A stretch of DNA of 64,000 bases from contig JAKVAX010000006.1 of the NCBI GenBank assembly GCA_022447625.1, forward strand, positions 124,001 through 188,000, read 5' to 3'. The notes under the pieces are model-generated. The model searched no databases and had not been told where the DNA came from. It was given only the letters and a program-made list of their open reading frames with translations. The stretch is from Flavobacteriales bacterium. Its GTDB lineage: Bacteria > Bacteroidota > Bacteroidia > Flavobacteriales_D > Sanyastnellaceae. The translations under genes were made by a program, and so were the position numbers. Of this stretch, positions 26,799 to 34,109 are shown one piece after another. The first letter of the stretch is position 1, and each line of letters begins with the position of its first letter.

Positions 26799-27878
26799 GT
26801 GAAGAAGATCGCCATCGTTATTGGAACGCGTCCTAACTTCATCAAGGTGACGCAAATGAAGAAGGTCGGTGCTGAATTGGGTATCGACGTCTCTATCGTG
26901 CATACAGGTCAGCATTATGACCATAACATGGCCACGGTTTTCTTTGATCAATTCGGTTTACGACCTGATCACGTGTTGTCGCTCAATGAACGTCGTCCTT
27001 CACAGCAGTTGGGTGAGAATATCGTTGCATTAGCGAATTTCTTTGAAGAGCTTCAACCTGAATTAGTCATGGTGGTGGGAGATGTGAACTCCACATTAGC
27101 TGGTGCCTTGGCTGCTCAGAAAGCAGGTTTTCCAATCTCCCATCTCGAAAGTGGGTTGCGTTCCCTCGATAGAGGAATGCCAGAAGAAATAAATCGCATT
27201 CTAACCGATGAAATCACTGATCACTTCTTCGTTACTGAGGCCAGTGGTGCCAAGCATTTATTAGCCGAAGGTAAGCAAGAAGCCGCCATTCATATGGTAG
27301 GGAACACGATGATTGATACTATGGTGGCCTTCGAAGATGAGATTGATGCTTCTTCTATTCTCGATGATTTAAGCCTAACGGCGGAACGCTACGCTTTGAT
27401 GACCTTTCATCGTCCGGCTTTGGTTGATAATGAAGCCGGTTTGAAATCATTGCTGCAACTTCTCACGGAAATTAGCCAATTCCGTTCGATTGTGCTGCCG
27501 CTTCATCCTCGAACAAAAAAGCGCATGGAGGACTTTGGGTTGTGGTTATCATTTGAAGGCTTGAAAGAAGTCCACCTGATCGAACCCATCGGCTATTTCG
27601 AGTTCCAGAAGTTGATCAAATGCGCGAAGTGGGTGCTCACTGATAGCGGCGGTATTCAAGAGGAGACCACCTTCAGACAACTTCCGTGTATAACGCTCAG
27701 ACCAAATACCGAAAGGCCAATTACTATAGACCTCGGTACCAATGTTCTTGCGGAAATTGATGAGGTGATAGGCCATGTAAAGTCGATTGAGGCCGGAACC
27801 TTCAAATCAGGAGAAGTGCCTCCAATGTGGGATGGTCAGGCCACCCGAAGAGTGCTTGAGATTATTCGTTCACTGTAA
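26799..27878 (+). CDS. wecB: UDP-N-acetylglucosamine 2-epimerase (non-hydrolysing)
   Basis: A 359-residue enzyme that interconverts UDP-GlcNAc and UDP-ManNAc, feeding surface polysaccharide synthesis. KIAIVIGTRPNFIKV is the family N-terminus, VHTGQHYDHNM and HLESGLRSLDRGMPEEINR carry conserved catalytic residues, and LTDSGGIQEE is the UDP-binding signature. The start is GTG. The gene stands alone, not within a polysaccharide cluster, and has its own -7 box. Length matches the family. Confidence 0.93.
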   Translation: MKKIAIVIGTRPNFIKVTQMKKVGAELGIDVSIVHTGQHYDHNMATVFFDQFGLRPDHVLSLNERRPSQQLGENIVALANFFEELQPELVMVVGDVNSTLAGALAAQKAGFPISHLESGLRSLDRGMPEEINRILTDEITDHFFVTEASGAKHLLAEGKQEAAIHMVGNTMIDTMVAFEDEIDASSILDDLSLTAERYALMTFHRPALVDNEAGLKSLLQLLTEISQFRSIVLPLHPRTKKRMEDFGLWLSFEGLKEVHLIEPIGYFEFQKLIKCAKWVLTDSGGIQEETTFRQLPCITLRPNTERPITIDLGTNVLAEIDEVIGHVKSIEAGTFKSGEVPPMWDGQATRRVLEIIRSL

Positions 27879-27927
27879 TTGTCGGAATCTTTTTTGTAGA
27901 CGCGATTCAGGAGCTCCCTGAACGCAC

Positions 27928-27935
27928 TAGCTTTG
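27928..27935 (+). promoter_or_regulatory. -7 box of purN
   Basis: TAGCTTTG fits TAnnTTTG, 11 bases before the ATG at 27947. Confidence 0.6.
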
Positions 27936-27946
27936 CATTGAATTTT

Positions 27947-28513
27947 ATGAAAAAACGCATCGCCATATTCGCTTCCGGTGGGGGAAGTAACGCCGCTCGA
28001 ATCATTGATCACCTGAAAGACAGTCAGTTGGCAGAGGTCGTTCATGTACTGTCGAATCGTAAGTCTGCGGGTGTTCACGCTATCGCGGAATCGGGTGGGG
28101 TTCCATCGATGAGTTTCAATCGTTCAGCGCTTGAAGAAGGGGGAGTTACCTCTTTCCTAACGAGCCAAAACATTGACTTGGTAGTACTTGCAGGATTTCT
28201 GATGAAAATCCCTGACAATCTGCTTAGGGCATTTCCAGACCGCATTGTAAACATTCATCCAGCACTGCTCCCTAATTATGGAGGTAAAGGAATGTATGGA
28301 GTGAATGTGCATGAAGCAGTGAAAGCAGCCGGAGAAAAAGAATCGGGAATGACAATTCATTTGGTGAATGAGAATTACGACGAAGGTAAGCTGCTGTTTC
28401 AGGCGAAAATAGCTATCAACGACGATGATGACGCTTCCGCGATAGCGAAAAAAGTATTGCAATTAGAACACCGCTTCTACCCTCAAATTGTAGAAGCCTT
28501 ATGTAAAGCGTGA
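27947..28513 (+). CDS. purN: Phosphoribosylglycinamide formyltransferase
   Basis: A 188-residue folate-dependent enzyme adding a formyl group to GAR in de novo purine synthesis. The N-terminus IAIFASGGGSNA, the catalytic segment VNIHPALLPNYGGKG with Asn and His, and the later YDEGKLLFQ are diagnostic. ATG at 27947 is chosen over an in-frame TTG at 27938 because homology begins with KRIAIF. Two copies of the dispersed 13-17 base motif lie inside it (28078 and 28435). It is followed after 2 bases by marC, then rnhA, forming an apparent operon. Confidence 0.95.
   Translation: MKKRIAIFASGGGSNAARIIDHLKDSQLAEVVHVLSNRKSAGVHAIAESGGVPSMSFNRSALEEGGVTSFLTSQNIDLVVLAGFLMKIPDNLLRAFPDRIVNIHPALLPNYGGKGMYGVNVHEAVKAAGEKESGMTIHLVNENYDEGKLLFQAKIAINDDDDASAIAKKVLQLEHRFYPQIVEALCKA
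28078..28090 (+). repeat. Dispersed iterated motif, coding copy
   Basis: CGCTATCGCGGAA, read as AIAE in PurN. Confidence 0.65.
28435..28450 (-). repeat. Dispersed iterated motif, coding copy
   Basis: TTCCGCGATAGCGAAA, a full consensus copy, read as SAIAK in PurN. Confidence 0.75.
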
Positions 28514-28515
28514 TT

Positions 28516-29094
28516 ATGGAATTTACTTGGACGAACTTCTTCTCGGTGACCATGGTTTTGTTCGCGGTTATCGATATCATCGGATCAATTCCGGTGATCT
28601 TGGATGTAAAGAAAAAAGCAGGTGATATCAATGAACTGAGAGCTTCTCTTGTGGCACTGGGTATCATGATTGCCTTCCTGTTTATTGGAGAAAAGCTGAT
28701 CACTTTCCTCGGAATCGATGTCAATTCATTTGCCGTTGCGGGGTCATTCGTCTTGTTCTTCCTAGCCTTGGAAATGGTGCTTGGAGTCGAGTTCTTTAAA
28801 CAGGATGAAACAGCGCATAAGACGGCTACCATTGTCCCAATTGCCTTTCCATTGATTGCTGGAGCCGGTAGTATGACGACCATCATCTCGCTCCGCTCAG
28901 AATTCTCTCAATTGGAGATTGGATTGGCTATTATCGCCAATATGCTCATCGTTTTCTTTGTGTTAAAGCTGACCGATCGAATTGGAAGAGCCTTAGGGGA
29001 TGCGGGAATTGCTGTGCTGCGAAAAGCCTTCGGGATTATCCTATTGGCGATTGCGATCAAACTGTTCTCATCTAACGCGAAAATGCTCTTTTAA
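28516..29094 (+). CDS. MarC-family integral membrane protein
   Basis: A 192-residue inner-membrane protein with about six hydrophobic spans, of the MarC/UPF0056 family. FAVIDIIGSIPVIL near the N-terminus is the conserved first-span motif and AFPLIAGAGSMTTII the second. The function of MarC proteins is unresolved; an early link to multiple antibiotic resistance has not held up. ATG at 28516 is preferred to GTG at 28510. It sits between purN and rnhA with 2-base spacing and 1-base overlap. Confidence 0.9.
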   Translation: MEFTWTNFFSVTMVLFAVIDIIGSIPVILDVKKKAGDINELRASLVALGIMIAFLFIGEKLITFLGIDVNSFAVAGSFVLFFLALEMVLGVEFFKQDETAHKTATIVPIAFPLIAGAGSMTTIISLRSEFSQLEIGLAIIANMLIVFFVLKLTDRIGRALGDAGIAVLRKAFGIILLAIAIKLFSSNAKMLF

Positions 29095-29552
29095 TGGAAG
29101 TAGTGGCTTATACCGACGGCGGCGCAAGTGGAAATCCAGGTCCTGGTGGTTATGGAGCGATCCTCATGTGGGGTAAACACCGAAAGGAACTGAGCGAAGG
29201 CTTTCGTCTGACCACCAACAACCGCATGGAGCTACTCGCTGTGATCATGGTGCTTGAAACACTGAAACGCGATGGGCTGTCGGTAGTCATCTATTCAGAC
29301 AGTAAATACGTGGTAGACGCGGTATCAAAAGGTTGGGTTTTCAACTGGGAAAAGAAGAACTACAAAGACAAAAAGAACCCTGATCTCTGGAAGCGTTTCC
29401 TCATCTCATACAGGAAACACAATGTCCGTTTCAATTGGGTAAAAGGCCACGCAGGAGATCCCATGAACGAGCGCGCTGACGAACTCGCGGTCTCAGCCTA
29501 CCAAATAGGACCGTTGTTGGTAGACGAAGGCTACGAGGCGATTGCTAAATGA
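29094..29552 (+). CDS. rnhA: Ribonuclease HI
   Basis: A 152-residue endonuclease that cuts RNA in RNA-DNA hybrids. YTDGGASGNPGPGGYG carries the first catalytic Asp, NNRMELLAV the Glu, YSDSKYVVDAV the second Asp, and GHAGDPMNERADELA the His and last Asp. It matches the usual RNase HI length. The ATG shares its A with the marC stop (TAATG), so it is translated as part of the purN-marC-rnhA run. Confidence 0.96.
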   Translation: MEVVAYTDGGASGNPGPGGYGAILMWGKHRKELSEGFRLTTNNRMELLAVIMVLETLKRDGLSVVIYSDSKYVVDAVSKGWVFNWEKKNYKDKKNPDLWKRFLISYRKHNVRFNWVKGHAGDPMNERADELAVSAYQIGPLLVDEGYEAIAK

Positions 29553-29553
29553 T

Positions 29554-29574
29554 GGTGGACGGTAGACGGTAGAC
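29554..29574. repeat. Heptad repeat tract A1
   Basis: Three 7-base units GGTGGAC, GGTAGAC, GGTAGAC start 2 bases after the rnhA stop. It is one of eight tracts with 7-base periodicity in intergenic DNA of this window. Confidence 0.7.
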
Positions 29575-29632
29575 GGGATGGAAGAGTAACCAAATAAATA
29601 ATTATTTCTAATTAGTGAATGGGGCTATGGTT

Positions 29633-29695
29633 TAGTTCGTTCCACGTTCCAAGCACCGCATTCCGCAATCCGCGCTCCGCACTCCTAATTTCGAA
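29633..29695. repeat. Heptad repeat tract A2
   Basis: Nine in-phase 7-base units, for example TTCCACG, TTCCAAG, CACCGCA, TTCCGCA, ATCCGCG, CTCCGCA, CTCCTAA. Units differ but keep a TCCGCA-like core. It ends 30 bases before the -7 box of the acyl-CoA dehydrogenase gene. Confidence 0.7.
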
Positions 29696-29725
29696 CAATC
29701 TTCTGTGTTGCTGATTACTATTCCG

Positions 29726-29733
29726 TACTTTTG
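29726..29733 (+). promoter_or_regulatory. -7 box of the acyl-CoA dehydrogenase gene
   Basis: TACTTTTG fits TAnnTTTG, 18 bases before the ATG at 29752. Confidence 0.6.
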
Positions 29734-29751
29734 CCTCCGAAATTTAGGATT

Positions 29752-30930
29752 ATGAGAACCGACCAGTACCAAGGACACGACTACTACCTAATGGATGATT
29801 TGCTCACTGAAGAGCATAAGTTAATACGTGACACAGCACGTGCATGGGTGAAGAAGGAAGTAAGTCCGATCATTGAAAAAGCGTTCGAAGAAGGGAAATT
29901 CCCGCGCCATCTGATCAAAGGAATCGCAGAAATCGGCGGATTCGGACCTTATATCCCAACAGAATATGGAGGCGCAGGACTTGATCAAATCTCTTACGGA
30001 TTGATCATGCAAGAGCTGGAGCGCTGTGATTCAGGACTGCGTTCGACATCGTCGGTACAGAGTTCATTGGTGATGTACCCGATTTGGAAGTATGGAACAG
30101 AAGAGCAACGTCAGAAATTTCTTCCAGGCCTTGCATCTGGAGAGCTTGTTGGATGTTTCGGTTTGACAGAGCCAGACCACGGGTCAAATCCAGGAGGGAT
30201 GACCACAAACTTTAAAGATATGGGTGACCACTACTTGCTAAATGGAGCAAAGATGTGGATCTCCAACGCACCATTCGCTGACGTGGCTGTAGTTTGGGCT
30301 AAGGACGAATCAGGGCGTATCCACGGATTGATCGTGGAGCGTGGGATGGAAGGTTTCTCTACACCAACAATGACTGGTAAGTGGAGCCTGCGTGCCTCTG
30401 ATACAGGAGAACTTATCTTCGAAGACGTGAAGGTGCCAAAAGAAAACTTGATGCCAGGTCGCAGCGGACTAGGAGCTCCATTGAGCTGTCTTGATTCTGC
30501 ACGCTATGGTATCGCCTGGGGTGCCATCGGAGCAGCACTTGACTGTTACGATATCGCACTTCGTTACGCGAAAGAGCGCAAGCAGTTCGATCGTCCAATC
30601 GCAGGTTTCCAGCTACAGCAGAAGAAACTCGCGGAGATGATCACTGAGATCACCAAAGCACAGTTGTTCACTCATCGTCTAGGCCAACTTCGTAACGAAG
30701 GACGTGCAACATCAGCACAGATCTCTATGGCAAAGAGAAACAACGTAGATATGGCAATTAATATCGCACGTGAAGCACGCCAGATTCTCGGTGGTATGGG
30801 CATCATCAATGAATACCCAATCATGCGCCACATGATGAACCTCGAATCAGTAATCACCTACGAAGGAACTCACGATGTCCACCTGTTGATTACAGGAATG
30901 GATATTACGGGCGAGAATGCCTTTAAATAG
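29752..30930 (+). CDS. gcdH: Acyl-CoA dehydrogenase, glutaryl-CoA dehydrogenase-like
   Basis: A 392-residue flavoenzyme. Residues about 15-130 are the N-terminal helical domain, CFGLTEPDHGSNPGGMTT is the flavin-contacting beta domain, and the C-terminal segment VITYEGTHDVHLLITGMDIT holds the catalytic Glu in the YEGTHD form characteristic of glutaryl-CoA dehydrogenases. GcdH oxidises and decarboxylates glutaryl-CoA to crotonyl-CoA in lysine and tryptophan breakdown, consistent with the HAAO gene elsewhere in the window. ATG at 29752 is preferred to TTG at 29731, which overlaps the -7 box. A terminator follows. Confidence 0.9.
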   Translation: MRTDQYQGHDYYLMDDLLTEEHKLIRDTARAWVKKEVSPIIEKAFEEGKFPRHLIKGIAEIGGFGPYIPTEYGGAGLDQISYGLIMQELERCDSGLRSTSSVQSSLVMYPIWKYGTEEQRQKFLPGLASGELVGCFGLTEPDHGSNPGGMTTNFKDMGDHYLLNGAKMWISNAPFADVAVVWAKDESGRIHGLIVERGMEGFSTPTMTGKWSLRASDTGELIFEDVKVPKENLMPGRSGLGAPLSCLDSARYGIAWGAIGAALDCYDIALRYAKERKQFDRPIAGFQLQQKKLAEMITEITKAQLFTHRLGQLRNEGRATSAQISMAKRNNVDMAINIAREARQILGGMGIINEYPIMRHMMNLESVITYEGTHDVHLLITGMDITGENAFK

Positions 30931-30974
30931 GCGTAGGGCTGATGGTCTAAGGTGTTTTAAAGATGAAATTAGAC

Positions 30975-31003
30975 GGGTGCTTCGTATTGGAGCACCCTTT
31001 TTT
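30975..31003 (+). terminator. Intrinsic terminator
   Basis: Stem GGGTGCT (30975-30981) and AGCACCC (30991-30997) followed by a T run. Confidence 0.85.
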
Positions 31004-31033
31004 GTGTCCGATATTTTAGGCTGCAGGGAGCGA

Positions 31034-31047
31034 TTGACTCGAGTCAA
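31034..31047. repeat. Perfect 14-base palindrome
   Basis: TTGACTCGAGTCAA in the gap between two converging genes. It may be an operator-like site or a short hairpin; nothing else supports a function. Confidence 0.4.
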
Positions 31048-31069
31048 CCTATGCCATAAGCCTTTACGA

Positions 31070-31849
31070 TTATTGATCGTAAAGCACCGGAAACTTCCCC
31101 CGAAACGCTTCGAGTTCACTCGCTGAGAAACTGCCGTGTAAAATCATTTCTTCTCCTGGAGCGCCGATGGCGATGTCTTCGCCTTTGGAGTCGAGGAGGC
31201 ATGAATCGCCTGTGTATTCAATGTTGTTGCCGTCGCTACCTACGCGGTTGCAGCCGATCATGTAGCATTGGTTCTCGATGGCTCGTGCTCGTAGCAGTGT
31301 TTTCCATGGAGTGCTGCGCACTGCGGGCCAGTTTGCAGAATAGATGGCAACATCGTAATCTGGTTGGCCGTCTGTGATCGTATTGCGAGCGAAAGACGGA
31401 AAACGAAGGTCATAACATATCTGAAGGAGGATGTTCCATCCGCGCCAGTTGACGATGACTCTGGAGCCTCCGGGAGAGTATTCGTCGTCTTCACTAGCGA
31501 AGCTGAAGAGATGGTATTTGTCATACCAATGCACGTCACCGTCAGGACGAACGAAGTACATACGGTTATAGTACTTCCCTTGGTCTTTGGTGCTAATGGA
31601 ACCCACGATGGCAGCGTCAAGGTTTTTAGCCCATTGGCGCATACGTTGAAGGCTTTCCATAGAGTCAAGGTGGTGATCTTCAGCGATAGGAGCAGGTTTC
31701 ATGGAGAAACCAGTAGTGAACATTTCAGGCAGCACGATGAGGTCGCTCGATGATTCGTTGCTGATGAGTTGTTCAATGTGATCGAGATTGGCTATGCGGT
31801 CTTCCCAGTACAGCGTGCACTGAACTAAGGATACGTGAAAATCTTCCAT
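31070..31849 (-). CDS. Nitrilase-superfamily amidohydrolase, omega-amidase-like
   Basis: A 259-residue carbon-nitrogen hydrolase. The catalytic triad is visible as Glu in VLPEMFTTGFS, Lys in WYDKYHLFSF and Cys in LQICYDLRFP. The sequence resembles YafV-type omega-amidases, which hydrolyse alpha-ketoglutaramate. Two genes upstream in the same operon lies a methionine/glutamine-type aminotransferase, whose product with glutamine would be exactly that substrate, so the glutamine transaminase-omega-amidase pathway is a reasonable inference. A -7-like box TACCTTCG precedes the start, so it may also have its own promoter. Confidence 0.87.
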   Translation of the reverse strand: MEDFHVSLVQCTLYWEDRIANLDHIEQLISNESSSDLIVLPEMFTTGFSMKPAPIAEDHHLDSMESLQRMRQWAKNLDAAIVGSISTKDQGKYYNRMYFVRPDGDVHWYDKYHLFSFASEDDEYSPGGSRVIVNWRGWNILLQICYDLRFPSFARNTITDGQPDYDVAIYSANWPAVRSTPWKTLLRARAIENQCYMIGCNRVGSDGNNIEYTGDSCLLDSKGEDIAIGAPGEEMILHGSFSASELEAFRGKFPVLYDQ

Positions 31850-31854
31850 ATCCC

Positions 31855-31862
31855 CGAAGGTA
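31855..31862 (-). promoter_or_regulatory. -7 box before the omega-amidase-like gene
   Basis: Minus-strand TACCTTCG ends 5 bases before the ATG at 31849. Confidence 0.4.
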
Positions 31863-31870
31863 GAACTTGT

Positions 31871-32707
31871 CTACTTCAGAAGGAATAAAAGATCGAAGAA
31901 TTGTGGTAGTTCTTGGTCTTTCTTCCAGTCAAAAGGTATTGCGTTTCCGCGATAGCGAAATGCCTGAAACCCTTTAGAATCTAGGTGCTCACATACTGCA
32001 CGATAACTATTTGGGTTGCGGTCAGAGCTAGCGCTTCGAACCTCACACCAGACAGCTTTAACCTTTCCAGCGTTGAACAGCTCTTCGCATCCCTTTATTG
32101 CAGCTTCTTCATGGCCCTCCACATCTATCTTCAATAGGTCGATGGTACCCACTTCTGATAGCAAATCGTCTAGACGTTGCGTCACCACTTCTGTCTCGCG
32201 GCTGTAACCTGAAGCTTCCCAGCCCTCAGAGCTCATGGTTAAGGAGTTTCCACCGATATTGCTGTCACTCAAATAGAAGGTCGCAGAACCAGCTTTATCA
32301 CTCACCGCAACGGTATGTACCTCGCCGAAACTCTGTTCATTCTCACTTAAGAAGGCAGCCAGTTCCGGAGCAGCTTCAACCGCTATGGAGCGTGCTCCCA
32401 TTCCTTGAGCTAACAAACTAAAGCCACCCAAATTGGCGCCTATATCCACGAATAAGTCGCCCCTTTTCAAGCTGGAACGCATGTAGTTTCCAAGATCAGA
32501 TTGATGGAAGTTGCGCAGGAAGTTCTTTCCTGCAAAAGCGATGATGTGCGCGTTAGGATGACCTTTGGTGCTAATGCGATGTCCGTTGAGTTTGATGCCG
32601 CTAGGGTCGCTATTCAGCTTACGTCCAACATTTACGATGAAGTCGTGCTTTCGTCCACTGACGTTCACCGTAAAGGGTAAGACCGAAAGCAGATTGGCTA
32701 ACCACAT
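31871..32707 (-). CDS. FkbM-family SAM-dependent methyltransferase
   Basis: A 278-residue methyltransferase. FVDIGANLGGFSLLAQ is motif I, AVEAAPE follows, and LLKIDVEGHEEAAIKG is the FkbM signature. FkbM relatives methylate hydroxyl groups of sugars or natural products, but the substrate here is unknown. Its ATG is 1 base past the stop of the aminotransferase, so the two are surely cotranscribed, although they have no obvious metabolic link. A full copy of the dispersed motif (31945-31960) lies near the C-terminus and encodes RYRGN. Confidence 0.88.
   Translation of the reverse strand: MWLANLLSVLPFTVNVSGRKHDFIVNVGRKLNSDPSGIKLNGHRISTKGHPNAHIIAFAGKNFLRNFHQSDLGNYMRSSLKRGDLFVDIGANLGGFSLLAQGMGARSIAVEAAPELAAFLSENEQSFGEVHTVAVSDKAGSATFYLSDSNIGGNSLTMSSEGWEASGYSRETEVVTQRLDDLLSEVGTIDLLKIDVEGHEEAAIKGCEELFNAGKVKAVWCEVRSASSDRNPNSYRAVCEHLDSKGFQAFRYRGNAIPFDWKKDQELPQFFDLLFLLK
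31945..31960 (-). repeat. Dispersed iterated motif, coding copy
   Basis: TTCCGCGATAGCGAAA on the plus strand; in the minus-strand FkbM gene it is read in a different phase from most other copies (RYRGN instead of AIAE). Confidence 0.75.
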
Positions 32708-32708
32708 G

Positions 32709-33866
32709 TTAGAGTGTTTTCAATACCTCAGCCGCCTTGACGAGGGTCTCGTCTGATTTGGCAAAACAGAAGCGCAGTACGTGCTCTTGAATTGGGTTGT
32801 GGTAGAACACAGAAACAGGGATAGACGCAATACCAGGATTGGCAGTCCATTGCTTCGCAACCTCAGTATCATCTGCGTCAACGATTTGACTGTAATTCAG
32901 CAGTTGGAAGTAGGTTCCTTCCGCTGGAATCAATTCGAAGCGACTGCCATCGAGGGCATCGATGAAGAGGTCTCGTTTCTTTTGGTAGAAAGAACTTAAT
33001 TCAGCGACGTGTCCTCCATCTTCCTTCATGAATTCCGCGATAGCGTATTGCAGCGGATGATTCACACAGAAGACATTGTATTGATGCACCTTTCTAAATT
33101 CGGTCATCAATGCTTCCGGAGCGGCGATGTAACCGATTTTCCAACCGGTGAGGTGATAGGTCTTTCCAAACGAACCAACGATCAAGCTTTGTGCAGCTAA
33201 GATCGGTGAAAGAGCACAAGAAGCGTGCTGCTTGCCATCGAAGACAATGTGTTCGTAGACCTCGTCACTCAAGACGATGATGTCTGAATCTTCAACAATC
33301 TTTTCCAGCTCCTTCAGGTCATTCTTATCCATGCACATTCCTGTTGGATTGTGTGGTGTGTTGAGAATGATCATGCGCGTTTTTCGGTTCACTACCTTAC
33401 GCACTTCATCCCAGTCAATGCGGTAATCTGGACATTTGAGTTGGATGTAAATCGCAGAACCTCCAGCCATTTCTACCGCGGGAGCATAACAATCGTAAGC
33501 AGGGGTGAAGATGATCACCTCGTCATCTTCTTTCACCAAGGCGTTCACTGCCGTAAAGATGGCTTGCGTAGCACCCGCGGCAATGGTGATTTCAGATTCA
33601 GGGTTATAGCTGGTTCCATAGCCCTCAAGTTGTGCTGAAACCTGCTCACGCAGGGAAAGAAGTCCGGCCATTGGAGCGTACTGGTTCATACCAGCATTCA
33701 TCGCTTTTTTGGCGTGCTTCAACATTTGTTCAGGGGCATCAAACTCAGGAAAACCTTGCGATAGATTAATCGCTCCTTGCTCCCTGGCAAGGGCAGACAT
33801 CACCGTGAAAATGGTGGTTCCTACACGCGGCAGTTTCGATGAAAGAGTGGATGGGTAGATTGGCAT
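32709..33866 (-). CDS. Methionine/glutamine-type aminotransferase (class I/II)
   Basis: A 385-residue PLP enzyme. INLSQGFPEFDAP is the start signature of the YbdL/kynurenine-aminotransferase group, LNTPHNPTGMCM binds the cofactor, and SFGKTYHLTGWKIGY contains the PLP lysine. YbdL-like enzymes use methionine, glutamine and aromatic amino acids. It heads a three-gene minus-strand operon ending in an omega-amidase-like hydrolase. A dispersed-motif copy (33033-33045) reads AIAE in this gene. A TATCTTCG box lies 21 bases upstream. Confidence 0.9.
   Translation of the reverse strand: MPIYPSTLSSKLPRVGTTIFTVMSALAREQGAINLSQGFPEFDAPEQMLKHAKKAMNAGMNQYAPMAGLLSLREQVSAQLEGYGTSYNPESEITIAAGATQAIFTAVNALVKEDDEVIIFTPAYDCYAPAVEMAGGSAIYIQLKCPDYRIDWDEVRKVVNRKTRMIILNTPHNPTGMCMDKNDLKELEKIVEDSDIIVLSDEVYEHIVFDGKQHASCALSPILAAQSLIVGSFGKTYHLTGWKIGYIAAPEALMTEFRKVHQYNVFCVNHPLQYAIAEFMKEDGGHVAELSSFYQKKRDLFIDALDGSRFELIPAEGTYFQLLNYSQIVDADDTEVAKQWTANPGIASIPVSVFYHNPIQEHVLRFCFAKSDETLVKAAEVLKTL
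33033..33045 (-). repeat. Dispersed iterated motif, coding copy
   Basis: TTCCGCGATAGCG on the plus strand, read as AIAE in the aminotransferase. Confidence 0.65.
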
Positions 33867-33887
33867 ATGTCGAGCAGCTCAAGGCCG

Positions 33888-33895
33888 CGAAGATA
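33888..33895 (-). promoter_or_regulatory. -7 box of the aminotransferase operon
   Basis: Minus-strand TATCTTCG, 21 bases before the ATG at 33866; a TAnnTTCG variant. Confidence 0.45.
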
Positions 33896-33930
33896 GCCCA
33901 TTTTTCTGGCTATCGAAGGCATTTTTTTCG

Positions 33931-33958
33931 TCCAGCGTCCGGCATACCGCGTCCGTTT
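33931..33958. repeat. Heptad repeat tract B1
   Basis: Four 7-base units TCCAGCG, TCCGGCA, TACCGCG, TCCGTTT between the divergent aminotransferase and subtilase genes. Confidence 0.6.
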
Positions 33959-33993
33959 TTTAATTGTTGCTCGAGGAGCGATTCCAACTCGCC

Positions 33994-34056
33994 GAGAACT
34001 AAGAACCAAAGATTAACAACCAACAACCCCGTAATCTGCGATGAGCGATCCGCCTG
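33994..34056. repeat. Heptad repeat tract B2
   Basis: Nine 7-base units, for example AAGAACC, AACAACC, AACAACC, CTGCGAT, GAGCGAT. It sits about 50 bases upstream of the subtilase start. Confidence 0.6.
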
Positions 34057-34109
34057 TCATAAGCCAGATTTTCACTATCTTTATATCTCGTTTATAACCT
34101 TAACAACCA

